This document shows, piece after piece, positions 1 through 6,289 of a DNA stretch of 6,316 nucleotides. Each line of letters opens with the position of its first letter. Position 1 is the first letter of the stretch. Both the position numbers and the translations under genes were made by a program. Under the pieces are notes generated by a model that saw only the letters and a list, made by a program, of their open reading frames with translations, had not been told where the DNA came from and did no database searches. Where the stretch lies: positions 13,437-19,752 of the forward strand of contig NZJL01000035.1 of NCBI GenBank assembly GCA_002692165.1, written 5' to 3'. Origin of the DNA: Porticoccaceae bacterium. GTDB lineage: Bacteria > Pseudomonadota > Gammaproteobacteria > Pseudomonadales > Porticoccaceae.

Positions 1-363
1 CGCGCTAGAGCTGAAGCTGGTGAAGAATTTGCATTGCTAGCTAAAGATTACTCGGAAGACTCAGGTTCAGCGCTCAGTGGAGGTGAGCTAGGCTGGTCGA
101 CACCGGGTATGTTTGTACCGGAATTTGAAAACATAATGGAAACAATCGCTATCAACGAAATTAGTATCCCGTTCCGTTCTCAATTTGGTTGGCACGTCCT
201 TCAGGTTACAGAACGCCGCCGACAAGATTTTAGCCAAGAAATCATGCGTAATAAGGCTCAAAATCTGCTAAGACAGCGTAAATATGAGGAAGAACTTCAG
301 GTTTGGCTGCAAGAGATAAGAGACGAGGCATTTATCGAGATTAAGCCTAACAGCGCATCATGA
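1..363 (+). CDS. surA: Periplasmic chaperone / peptidyl-prolyl isomerase SurA, C-terminal part (5' end cut by window)
   Basis: The reading frame is open from base 1 and ends at TGA 361..363, giving 120 visible residues, so only the C-terminal part of a protein of usually about 430 residues is present. SurA is a periplasmic chaperone that escorts unfolded outer-membrane proteins to the BAM complex. It has an N-terminal chaperone region, two parvulin (PPIC) domains and a C-terminal helix that packs on the chaperone core. The visible part starts inside the second parvulin domain: EFALLAKDYSED, then SGGELGWSTPGMF, then SQFGWHVLQV, all standard parvulin signatures. The rest is a charged helical tail (residues roughly 73..120) ending in the WLQEIRDEAFIEI segment typical of the SurA C-terminus. 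The family assignment rests on this match and on the downstream pdxA-rsmA-apaGH order. The stop overlaps the pdxA start by 4 bases. The ATG at 34 is internal, not the start. Confidence 0.95.
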   Translation, partial: RARAEAGEEFALLAKDYSEDSGSALSGGELGWSTPGMFVPEFENIMETIAINEISIPFRSQFGWHVLQVTERRRQDFSQEIMRNKAQNLLRQRKYEEELQVWLQEIRDEAFIEIKPNSAS

Positions 364-1340
364 CCCTTCGTCTCGCACTAACACCAGGAGAGCCCGCGGG
401 TGTCGGGCCAGATGTCACAATCCAAAGCATTCAACATGGCTCAGATCATGAATTGGTAGCTTTTGCAGATCCAGATATGCTTTTGAGCCGAGCCAAACAG
501 CTAGGCCTCCCGCTCTCTTTGCGCGAAGCTGCTGTCAAACCCCTTCCACTGCGTGCAGGAGAATTAGCCGTACATCCAATTTCCATGGCCAAGCGAGCCC
601 TGGCGGGCAAACTAGATGTATCAAATGCGCAATATGTCGTTGACTGCATAGACCAAGCCATTCTGGCGTGCCAATCGAAAAGTTGTGGCGCCGTCGTTAC
701 TGGGCCAGTACAAAAATCAATTATTAATCAAGCGGGAATTGCTTTTAGTGGTCACACTGAGCACTTTGCAAAAAAAACTGACACGGAACGGGTCGTTATG
801 ATGCTAGCCAGTTCAGAAATGAGAGTGGCTCTTGCTACCACACATCTGCCACTGAAATCTGTGGCTTCGGCAATCACTGAGCAACTGTTGCACTCTGTAA
901 TTGACATCTTGTATCAAGAATTACAAAAACGATTCGGCATCTCTGACCCAAAAATCTTGGTTTGTGGTCTAAATCCGCACGCCGGCGAGTCTGGCCATCT
1001 GGGGAAAGAAGAAGTGAAATTTATTGCTCCACTTCTGCAAGAAATGAGAAAAAACGGGAAAGATATTCTCGGCCCACTCCCTGCCGACACGGTATTTACG
1101 CGAAAGTTTATAGATAAATCTGATGTCGTGTTAGCGATGTATCATGACCAGGGTCTGCCGGTCTTAAAGTATCAAAGCTTTGGCAACGCTGCCAATATTA
1201 CTTTAGGACTTCCAATAATTCGTACCTCCGTAGATCATGGGACTGCACTTGACATCGCCGGGACTGGACTCGCGAACCCCGGAAGCCTTAAAGTAGCTAT
1301 TCAGATGGCCTCAGATATGAGTGGTAGGGTGATGGGTTGA
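360..1340 (+). CDS. pdxA: 4-hydroxythreonine-4-phosphate dehydrogenase PdxA
   Basis: This 326-residue protein has the usual family length (E. coli about 329). PdxA carries out NAD(P)-dependent oxidation of 4-phosphohydroxy-L-threonine. The product decarboxylates to 3-amino-2-oxopropyl phosphate, which PdxJ condenses with deoxyxylulose 5-phosphate in the DXP-dependent pathway to pyridoxine phosphate; the enzyme is cytoplasmic. Visible motifs are TPGEPAGVGPD (8..18), TGPVQK (114..119), substrate-binding GHTE (131..134), and the three expected metal-ligand histidines at H162 (THLPL), H207 (GLNPHAGE) and H262 (YHDQGLPVLK), followed by VDHGTALDIAGTG (291..303). All key residues are present, so it should be active. 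The ATG overlaps the surA stop as ATGA and has no good Shine-Dalgarno sequence just upstream, so translation probably depends on ribosomes finishing surA. The stop in turn overlaps the rsmA start (TTGA). An A8 run lies at 770..777. Confidence 0.97.
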   Translation: MTLRLALTPGEPAGVGPDVTIQSIQHGSDHELVAFADPDMLLSRAKQLGLPLSLREAAVKPLPLRAGELAVHPISMAKRALAGKLDVSNAQYVVDCIDQAILACQSKSCGAVVTGPVQKSIINQAGIAFSGHTEHFAKKTDTERVVMMLASSEMRVALATTHLPLKSVASAITEQLLHSVIDILYQELQKRFGISDPKILVCGLNPHAGESGHLGKEEVKFIAPLLQEMRKNGKDILGPLPADTVFTRKFIDKSDVVLAMYHDQGLPVLKYQSFGNAANITLGLPIIRTSVDHGTALDIAGTGLANPGSLKVAIQMASDMSGRVMG

Positions 1341-2137
1341 ATCCAGTCCATCATCCAAGGAAACGTTTTGGTCAGAACTTCCTCGCTGACAAAGCAATTA
1401 TTGAAAAAATTATATCTTTTGTTAATGCAACAGGGGAAGACAATCTAATAGAAATAGGCCCTGGAAAGGGTGCCCTGACCGATTTTTTAGTGTCACTATG
1501 CCCGAAGATGCAAGCTATCGAAGTGGATCGCGAGCTCGTACAGCTTTTGAAAAAAAAATACAGTAGATTTAAAGACTTTTTAGTACATGAACAAGACGCT
1601 TTAAAAACCGACTATGCCAATTTTAAATCTGACAGTAAACTTCGTTTGATCGGAAACCTTCCCTATAATATTTCAACGCCGCTTTTGTTCCAAATAATTA
1701 GTCAAATAGAACTCATCAAAGATTTGCACTTCATGTTGCAAAAAGAAGTGGCTAGCAGGTTGGTAGCTGATCCAAAAACTAAAGAATACGGTCGACTCTC
1801 GGTTATTGTCCAGTACCATTTTAAAGTCTTGCCTTTGATTGCCGTTCCGCCCAGCGCCTTTAGACCAATCCCTCAAGTTGAATCGACTTTCACACGTCTA
1901 GTACCCCACCAAAAAAAACCGACGGTTGCTTTCTGCGAGAAACTTCTCAATCAAATAGTCAAAGGTTGCTTCCAAAAGCGACGAAAAATCTTACGTAATT
2001 CTTTAGACTGTCCACAAAGCGCACTGATAATGCTTGAGAACGAAATCGATTTATCCAGACGTCCGGAGGATCTATCAGTAGCTGACTTCGTCAAAATAAG
2101 CAACATTGTTCATCTAAAAAGAGAATCAAATAAATGA
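1337..2137 (+). CDS. rsmA: 16S rRNA (adenine1518-N6/adenine1519-N6)-dimethyltransferase RsmA (KsgA)
   Basis: RsmA uses S-adenosylmethionine to dimethylate two adjacent adenines in the 3'-terminal hairpin of 16S rRNA, a late check in 30S assembly; its loss gives kasugamycin resistance. The 266-residue length is normal. Motifs in order: RKRFGQNFL (8..16), SAM-binding motif I IEIGPGKGALT (38..48), acidic strand-2 residues in IEVDRE (61..66), catalytic motif IV NLPYNIS (107..113), then YGRLSV (151..156), FRPIPQVES (175..183) and the C-terminal FQKRRKILRNSL (212..223). The start must be TTG at 1337: an in-frame TAG lies at 1325..1327, no ATG or GTG falls between, and the conserved RKRFGQNFL follows only seven codons later. 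AGGG at 1326..1329 is a plausible ribosome site 7 bases upstream. TTG shares its last two bases with the pdxA stop (TTGA). The stop overlaps apaG as ATGA. A9 (1550..1558) and A8 (1911..1918) runs sit inside the gene. Confidence 0.97.
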   Translation: MNPVHHPRKRFGQNFLADKAIIEKIISFVNATGEDNLIEIGPGKGALTDFLVSLCPKMQAIEVDRELVQLLKKKYSRFKDFLVHEQDALKTDYANFKSDSKLRLIGNLPYNISTPLLFQIISQIELIKDLHFMLQKEVASRLVADPKTKEYGRLSVIVQYHFKVLPLIAVPPSAFRPIPQVESTFTRLVPHQKKPTVAFCEKLLNQIVKGCFQKRRKILRNSLDCPQSALIMLENEIDLSRRPEDLSVADFVKISNIVHLKRESNK

Positions 2138-2505
2138 CAGACCACGTTAGAATAGATACGAAAAGTAAGTATCTGCAAGAACAGTCAGACCCGACCAAGC
2201 GACGTTTTGCTTTCGCTTACACAATCACAATTAGTAATGATGGTAAACTTGATGTAACCCTATTAAGCCGTCATTGGATAATTATCGACGGACTTCAAGT
2301 CAGAAAAGAAGTCCGAGGGGATGGCGTTGTCGGTCAGCAGCCAATCATCAACTCCGGCAGCACTTTTGAGTATACTAGCGCAGTTGTTATGGATACTCCG
2401 GTCGGAACAATGCAGGGAAGTTACGAGTTCAAAAATGGAAACGGGGCAGGCTTTACTGCAAAGATTGAACCCTTTTTACTGGCTTCACCCGCCTCGGTGC
2501 ACTGA
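2134..2505 (+). CDS. apaG: ApaG-domain protein ApaG
   Basis: This 123-residue protein consists of one ApaG/DUF525 domain, matching the stand-alone bacterial family (about 125 residues). The fold is a fibronectin-III-like beta sandwich. The same domain occurs in some eukaryotic F-box proteins. The biochemical role is not settled; the name comes from its linkage to apaH, and loss has been tied to metal resistance phenotypes in some bacteria. Visible signatures are FAYTITISNDG (27..37), LLSRHWIIIDG (43..53), the GDGVVG glycine motif (62..67) with QQPIINSG after it, FEYTSAVVMDTPVGTMQGSYEF (79..100 region) and a C-terminal FLLASPASVH. The ATG overlaps the rsmA stop (ATGA), with only a weak AAGAG about 10 bases upstream. 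Its own TGA is followed immediately by the apaH ATG, so coupled translation of the two is likely. Family identification is firm; function is inferred from context only. Confidence 0.95.
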   Translation: MTDHVRIDTKSKYLQEQSDPTKRRFAFAYTITISNDGKLDVTLLSRHWIIIDGLQVRKEVRGDGVVGQQPIINSGSTFEYTSAVVMDTPVGTMQGSYEFKNGNGAGFTAKIEPFLLASPASVH

Positions 2506-3321
2506 ATGACTGCCTATGCAATTGGGGACATACAAGGATGTTTTGATGGCCTCCGAAACATCTTAGATATGGTACATTTCGATCCCGAGAATGATCTCTT
2601 AATTTCGACCGGCGATCTGGTGAATCGTGGAAGTCAGTCACTGGAGACTCTTCGTTTTTGTTACGATCTTGGCGATGCTTTTCAAATGGTGCTTGGCAAT
2701 CATGATCTCCACCTTTTAGCTATAGGCCATGGCTACAAAACTCCAACCAAAAATGACACCCTAGAAGCGGTGTTAACCGCCCCCGACAGGCATGAACTCT
2801 TTCGTTGGTTAATGCAACAGCCTCTTTTAATTGATTTTGAGCCGTATACTATTGTTCATGCAGGCATTCCACCTCAATGGTCCCTAAAAACAACCCGACG
2901 TCTAGCGAATGAGTTATCTGCCGTGCTTGTCTCGACGGAAAGTAGTACCTTTTTTTCAAACATGTACACCAATACTCCGGATCAATGGTCTGAATCTCTT
3001 GCTGGCCCGGTCCGATGGCGGTCTATAGCTAACTATTTAACCCGCATGCGTCGATGCGATTCAACTGGATTAATCGATTTCAGTAGAACGACAGCACACT
3101 CATCCGCATGGGATCAAAGTACAGGCTTTGCAGGATGGTTCGAACATCCAAATCGCCTGTGCAAAGATAGGGCCATCGTCTTTGGACATTGGTCGGACAT
3201 TCAGGGTCGTTTCATTGGCGAGCGACTTTTCCCTTTGGATACAGGATATATCTGGGGCGGAAGACTGCGAATAATGAATTTGGAAACCCAGCTCTTCACC
3301 CACTATGAACGGAAGGAATGA
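2506..3321 (+). CDS. apaH: Bis(5'-nucleosyl)-tetraphosphatase, symmetrical, ApaH
   Basis: ApaH is a metal-dependent phosphoesterase that cleaves Ap4A to two ADP. It also removes Np4A-type caps from RNA 5' ends in E. coli. The 271 residues are close to the family length (about 280). The calcineurin-like metallophosphatase motifs are all there: GDIQG (7..11), GDLVNRG (36..42), GNHDLHLL (64..71), VHAG (117..120), FGHWS (226..230) and LDTGYIWGG (244..252). The first motif has glutamine (Q10) where E. coli has histidine (GDVHG); from memory, Q is common in ApaH of Pseudomonas and relatives, so this alone does not suggest inactivity. The ATG directly follows the apaG stop with no gap and no clear Shine-Dalgarno sequence of its own, implying coupling to apaG. 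The TGA (3319..3321) abuts the stop codon of the convergent rplQ, leaving no room for a separate terminator. Confidence 0.96.
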   Translation: MTAYAIGDIQGCFDGLRNILDMVHFDPENDLLISTGDLVNRGSQSLETLRFCYDLGDAFQMVLGNHDLHLLAIGHGYKTPTKNDTLEAVLTAPDRHELFRWLMQQPLLIDFEPYTIVHAGIPPQWSLKTTRRLANELSAVLVSTESSTFFSNMYTNTPDQWSESLAGPVRWRSIANYLTRMRRCDSTGLIDFSRTTAHSSAWDQSTGFAGWFEHPNRLCKDRAIVFGHWSDIQGRFIGERLFPLDTGYIWGGRLRIMNLETQLFTHYERKE

Positions 3322-3720
3322 TCAGGCTTCTATTTCTGACGTTTCGTCAGCCTTGATAGGAATTGGTCTATCCACAAGCTCGACGTAGGCCATGGCTGCG
3401 TTGTCACCAATTCGACGCCCGCATTTCAATATGCGTAAATATCCTCCGGGCCTATTTGCGTAGCGAGGACCTAGATCGGCGAACAACTTACCGACCGCCG
3501 CTTTGTTGCGAAGGCGATTAAAAGCTAATCGTCTATTAGCCACACAATCGTTCTTAGAGATCGTAATTATGGGTTCAGCAAAGCCGCGTAACTCTTTTGC
3601 TTTTGCAAGAGTTGTCCGAATAAGTTCATGCTCAACAAGTGAGGCAGTCATATTACGAAACATAGCCCTTCGATGGGAACCCGTCATGTTGAGCTTCCGA
3701 CCACTATATCGATGACGCAT
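3322..3720 (-). CDS. rplQ: 50S ribosomal protein L17
   Basis: L17 (bL17) is a bacterial large-subunit protein near the peptide exit tunnel. The 132-residue product aligns along its length with E. coli L17 (127 residues): [11 protein letters not shown] at the start, [10 protein letters not shown] (16..25), [12 protein letters not shown] (60..71), [11 protein letters not shown] (84..94), [23 protein letters not shown] (95..117). The tail after residue 118 is acidic and unconserved, as in other species. The start is well supported: a strong Shine-Dalgarno sequence AAGGAG (3728..3733, minus) lies 7 bases before the ATG. It is the last gene of the alpha operon, 47 bases after rpoA, the usual order. 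Its TGA abuts the stop of apaH head-on, and a small hairpin overlaps its last codons. Confidence 0.98.
   Translation of the reverse strand: MRHRYSGRKLNMTGSHRRAMFRNMTASLVEHELIRTTLAKAKELRGFAEPIITISKNDCVANRRLAFNRLRNKAAVGKLFADLGPRYANRPGGYLRILKCGRRIGDNAAMAYVELVDRPIPIKADETSEIEA
3336..3350. other. Small perfect hairpin inside the 3' end of rplQ, next to the convergent junction
   Basis: CTGACG (3336..3341) and CGTCAG (3345..3350) are perfect inverted repeats around a 3-base spacer. A weaker outer pairing of ATCAGG (3321..3326) with CCTTGAT (3351..3357, one base bulged) could extend it across a 9-base internal loop. It lies 12 bases past the apaH stop and within the last rplQ codons. Neither strand has a T-run after the stem, so it is not a canonical intrinsic terminator. 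It could still slow polymerase or protect the 3' ends of the two opposing transcripts. This is inference; a six-base stem could also occur by chance. Confidence 0.3.
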
Positions 3721-3767
3721 TATAATGCTCCTTGAACTATTGGGTAGACGAAACTAGATTCAAGAAA

Positions 3768-4763
3768 TTACACCAATTCTCGTTCATTTTTAATACTGAC
3801 TGGCGGCCAGTTTTCCAAACGCATCCCCAAGGATAATCCCCTAGATGCCAGAACGTCCTTAATCTCGGTAAGTGATTTCTTACCCAAATTTGGCGTTTTC
3901 AACAACTCAACTTCGGTGCGCTGAATTAAATCGCCGATATAATAGATGCTTTCGGCTTTCAAACAATTTGCAGACCGAACAGTTAGTTCCAAGTCATCGA
4001 CGGGACGAAGCAATATAGGATCTATTGCGATTTCTTCTTCCTCTGGTTCTGCAACAGATTGGTCTTGTATATCAACAAACACAGACAACTGTTGTTGCAA
4101 AATGGTCGATGCCCTCCGAATAGCACTTTCAGGATCCAAAGTTCCATTGGTTTCTAATTCAAGAACTAACTTGTCAAGATCGGTCCGATTCTCTACTCTG
4201 GCACTCTCTACACTGTATGAAACGCTGTATACAGGACTAAAAGTGGCGTCTAATTTTAACCTTCCTACCGCTCTTGTCTCATCATCGAAAACTCTCATAT
4301 CGGCAGGTTGATAGCCCCGCCCTCGTTCCACTCTAAGCTGCATACTTAGCCTTTTTGCACCAACGATATTTGCAATTAAATGGTCGGGATTGATTATCTC
4401 AACGTGGTTGTCAAGTTGGATGTCTCCTGCTAGAACTGGTCCTGGTCCTGTGACGTCAAGGGTTAACGTGTTATCGTCCCGACCTTCCATTACCACGGCA
4501 ACACCTTTGAGATTTAGCAATATCTCCATTACGTCCTCTTGCACGCCTTCAATTGCGCCATATTCATGCTCAACACCATCTATGTCTACCTCCACAATCG
4601 CACATCCAGACATAGATGAGAGCAGAATTCGGCGAAGCGCATTACCCAAAGTGTGCCCAAAACCACGCTCCAAAGGCTCGAGAATAATTTTTGCGTGAGT
4701 AGGGCTTTTAGAGGTTACATCAATGTGTCGTGGAGTAAGAAATTCGTTGGGTGAATTTTGCAT
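3768..4763 (-). CDS. rpoA: DNA-directed RNA polymerase subunit alpha
   Basis: RpoA dimerises to start RNA polymerase assembly and contacts UP elements and activators. The product has 331 residues (E. coli 329). The N-terminal domain carries [27 protein letters not shown] sequence (28..50), including the conserved arginine pair R44/R45 used in beta-subunit docking, and [13 protein letters not shown] (66..78). An acidic linker with a run of glutamates (about 232..248) leads to the C-terminal domain. There [11 protein letters not shown] (261..271) contains R263, the equivalent of DNA-binding R265 in E. coli, followed by [11 protein letters not shown] (292..302) and [10 protein letters not shown] (312..321). 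This domain is almost identical to E. coli, in keeping with a gammaproteobacterium. AGGG lies 6 bases before the ATG. The gene follows rpsD after 28 bases. Confidence 0.98.
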   Translation of the reverse strand: MQNSPNEFLTPRHIDVTSKSPTHAKIILEPLERGFGHTLGNALRRILLSSMSGCAIVEVDIDGVEHEYGAIEGVQEDVMEILLNLKGVAVVMEGRDDNTLTLDVTGPGPVLAGDIQLDNHVEIINPDHLIANIVGAKRLSMQLRVERGRGYQPADMRVFDDETRAVGRLKLDATFSPVYSVSYSVESARVENRTDLDKLVLELETNGTLDPESAIRRASTILQQQLSVFVDIQDQSVAEPEEEEIAIDPILLRPVDDLELTVRSANCLKAESIYYIGDLIQRTEVELLKTPNLGKKSLTEIKDVLASRGLSLGMRLENWPPVSIKNERELV

Positions 4764-4791
4764 AATATTCCCTGTTATAACTCTATACTAT

Positions 4792-5412
4792 TTACTTTGA
4801 ATAAAGTTCAATGATCAGATTTTCATTGATCTCTGAAGAAAGGTCAGCTCTATCAGGGACTCGACTGAGAACACCCTCCATGGCATTCGAATCGGTGTTA
4901 AGCCACTCGGGCACACCCCGTTGCGCTGCCAGTTTAACTGCTGCTTGAATCCTTAGCTGCTTCTTTGACTTGTCCCGAACAGCAATTGAATCACCGGCTT
5001 GCACACAGTAAGAAGGAATGTTAACTCTTTTGCCATTTACTAAAATGGCATTGTGAGACACCAGTTGTCGCGACTCTGCGCGAGTAGCCCCAAAGCCCAT
5101 TCGATAAACGACATTGTCAAGTCGCTGCTCAAGCAAGGCTAATAGATTCTCTCCAGTATTCCCTCTTCTATTTGCGGCGGACTTATAGTAATTTTTAAAC
5201 TGCTTTTCTAAAACCCCATAAATCCGTCTAACTTTTTGCTTCTCGCGGAGCTGAACAGCATAATCTGACAATCTACCGCGTCGTTGACCATGCTGACCAG
5301 GAGCACTGTCCGCTCGGCACTTAGATTCCAGCGGCCTAACTCCGCTTTTTAGGAACAAATCAGTGCCTTCGCGTCGTGACAATTTACAGGTGGGTCCGAG
5401 ATACCTCGCCAT
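4792..5412 (-). CDS. rpsD: 30S ribosomal protein S4
   Basis: S4 (uS4) is a primary 16S rRNA binder that nucleates 30S assembly and shapes the mRNA entry site. In E. coli it also represses translation of the alpha operon by binding the rpsM leader. With the ATG at 5412 the product is 206 residues, the same as E. coli S4, and begins [20 protein letters not shown]. The rRNA-binding S4 domain spans about 97..157 ([20 protein letters not shown], then [11 protein letters not shown]), and the C-terminus is [10 protein letters not shown]. An in-frame TTG two codons upstream (5416..5418) would add two residues, but it leaves almost no spacing from the AAGAGG at 5420..5425, whereas 5412 gives a 7-base spacer and the conserved N-terminus. 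It follows rpsK after 11 bases. Confidence 0.98.
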   Translation of the reverse strand: MARYLGPTCKLSRREGTDLFLKSGVRPLESKCRADSAPGQHGQRRGRLSDYAVQLREKQKVRRIYGVLEKQFKNYYKSAANRRGNTGENLLALLEQRLDNVVYRMGFGATRAESRQLVSHNAILVNGKRVNIPSYCVQAGDSIAVRDKSKKQLRIQAAVKLAAQRGVPEWLNTDSNAMEGVLSRVPDRADLSSEINENLIIELYSK

Positions 5413-5419
5413 TTGCAAT

Positions 5420-5425
5420 CCTCTT
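5420..5425 (-). promoter_or_regulatory. rpsD ribosome-binding site that fixes its start
   Basis: AAGAGG on the minus strand lies 7 bases before the ATG ending at 5412 and overlaps the rpsK stop codon (5424..5426). The spacing supports the ATG and argues against the TTG at 5418. Its overlap with the rpsK stop suggests that ribosomes ending rpsK pass directly to rpsD. Confidence 0.7.
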
Positions 5426-5816
5426 ACACTCTTCGCTTTTTCGGTGGGCGGCAGCCATTATGTGGCACAGGAGTAACATCCATGATGTTCATTATCTTGA
5501 ATCCGCTGTTATTTAATGCCCTGACTGCCGACTCTCTGCCAGGACCAGGTCCTTTAACTTTAACATCCAAATTTTTCATACCCGATTCTTTAGCTATGTC
5601 ACCGGCCCTCTCAGCCGCAACTTGCGCAGCGAAGGGTGTGCTTTTGCGAGAACCTCTAAATCCGGACCCACCGGCAGTAGCCCATGAGAGAGTATTTCCT
5701 TGTCGGTCAGTGATAGTCACAATCGTGTTATTAAAAGAAGCATATATATGTGCAATACCGTCAATAACAGTTTTTTTGACTTTTTTTCTCGATGATTTAG
5801 CAACAGCTTTTGCCAT
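5424..5816 (-). CDS. rpsK: 30S ribosomal protein S11
   Basis: S11 (uS11) sits on the 30S platform and helps form the mRNA exit region. The 130-residue product matches the family length (E. coli 129). It has a basic N-terminus (KSSRKKVKK, 7..15), then [18 protein letters not shown] (20..37), [22 protein letters not shown] (44..65), the [14 protein letters not shown] loop (88..101) and the C-terminal [19 protein letters not shown], all hallmark S11 segments. AGGA lies 9 bases before the ATG. It follows rpsM after 18 bases and precedes rpsD by 11, the usual alpha-operon order. Two A7 runs fall in the lysine-rich N-terminal codons (5771..5777 and 5781..5787 as T runs on the plus strand). A long open frame on the opposite strand here is a shadow. 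Confidence 0.98.
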   Translation of the reverse strand: MAKAVAKSSRKKVKKTVIDGIAHIYASFNNTIVTITDRQGNTLSWATAGGSGFRGSRKSTPFAAQVAAERAGDIAKESGMKNLDVKVKGPGPGRESAVRALNNSGFKIMNIMDVTPVPHNGCRPPKKRRV

Positions 5817-5834
5817 TAGTTTTGATCCTAAAAT

Positions 5835-6191
5835 CTATCTTTTTATGGGACGCCGGGGGCCCTTTCGTGTCCGCGCATTTGTTTTTGTTCTCTGACCTCG
5901 CACCGGAAGGCTCCTGCGATGCCGCAACCCTCTGTAGCATCCGAGATCCATTAGCCGCTTAATGTTCATGCTTACGTCACGGCGAAGATCGCCCTCAACC
6001 TCGTTCTTGGCCACGCAGGCACGCAGCTTGTCTAGTTCAACATCGTCCAGTTCGGTGACCTTTGAAGACTCTTTAATACCCACCTCTGCGCAAATTCTTT
6101 TAGCAGTTGGACGACCAATACCAAAAATATAAGTTAACGAGATAACGGCATGCTTGTTGTCAGGGATATTAATTCCGCCGATACGGGCCAT
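5835..6191 (-). CDS. rpsM: 30S ribosomal protein S13
   Basis: S13 (uS13) sits in the 30S head, contacts the P-site tRNA and forms bridges to the 50S subunit. The product is 118 residues, identical in length to E. coli. It begins [20 protein letters not shown], has the helix-two-turn-helix region with [36 protein letters not shown] (65..100 region), and ends in the basic tail [17 protein letters not shown] that reaches toward tRNA. The start is ATG (GTG in E. coli), with GGAG at 6200..6203 (minus) 8 bases upstream. It is the first gene of the alpha operon and the likely target of S4 feedback. Its stop is TAG, unlike the TAA/TGA of its neighbours. Confidence 0.98.
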   Translation of the reverse strand: MARIGGINIPDNKHAVISLTYIFGIGRPTAKRICAEVGIKESSKVTELDDVELDKLRACVAKNEVEGDLRRDVSMNIKRLMDLGCYRGLRHRRSLPVRGQRTKTNARTRKGPRRPIKR

Positions 6192-6255
6192 TTATATTAC
6201 TCCACACTCTTTAAAATTCTTCAGAAAGTCAACGACGCCCGTAAAATGGCGATGT
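6192..6255 (-). promoter_or_regulatory. rpsM 5' leader, possible S4 autoregulatory region
   Basis: This is the likely transcribed leader before rpsM, about 60 bases, containing the GGAG ribosome site (6200..6203). In E. coli the leader in this position folds as a pseudoknot around the rpsM ribosome site and binds S4 to repress the operon. Here I can see a short stem, CGCC (6248..6251) with GGCG (6236..6239) around an 8-base loop, and the loop's UUUUA could pair with UAAAG a little further downstream. I do not see the longer stem I recall from the E. coli leader. The S4 role is inferred from position; structural support is weak. Confidence 0.35.
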
Positions 6256-6284
6256 AGCATAGCGATTGATAAGGAAAAAATCAA
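6256..6284 (-). promoter_or_regulatory. Candidate sigma-70 promoter for the alpha operon
   Basis: On the minus strand, TTGATT (6279..6284) and TATGCT (6256..6261) match the -35 and -10 consensus at 4 of 6 positions each and are separated by the ideal 17 bases. The placement, just after rpmJ and about 65 to 90 bases before rpsM, fits the known alpha-operon promoter of E. coli between these genes. Transcription would start near 6249..6250. The -35 box begins right after the rpmJ stop. Read-through from the spc operon probably also contributes. There is no TG extension of the -10 box. This is a by-eye match. Confidence 0.45.
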
Positions 6285-6289
6285 CCTGA

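Noticed and set aside
446..661. A minus-strand open frame inside pdxA; similar small frames lie at 1673..1876, 2453..2641 and 3100..3303.
   Set aside because: Each is antisense to a well-identified gene, short, and without recognisable features.
2321..2509. A 62-codon plus-strand frame overlapping the 3' half of apaG.
   Set aside because: It is an alternate-frame shadow of apaG; the apaG frame carries the family motifs throughout.
3721..3767. The 47-base rpoA-rplQ gap, checked for a small gene, promoter or repeat.
   Set aside because: Only the strong rplQ ribosome site (3728..3733) is recognisable.
3946..4698. Two plus-strand open frames of over 100 codons (3946..4311 and 4390..4698) opposite rpoA.
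   Set aside because: Both are antisense to the conserved rpoA, serine- and threonine-rich shadows with no family resemblance.
4782..4811. A possible internal promoter before rpoA on the minus strand (TTGAAC, 18-base spacer, TATAGA).
   Set aside because: Each box matches the consensus only 4 of 6, the region is AT-rich so chance matches are likely, and transcription would begin almost at the rpoA ribosome site.
5413..5418. A two-codon TTG-started extension of rpsD.
   Set aside because: The ATG at 5412 gives the conserved MARYLGP N-terminus, 206-residue length and proper spacing to AAGAGG; the TTG lies nearly on top of that ribosome site.
5413..5895. A 160-codon open frame on the plus strand opposite rpsK and the end of rpsM.
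   Set aside because: It lies wholly antisense to two clearly identified ribosomal genes, and its translation is an antisense by-product of their codon use with no recognisable domain.
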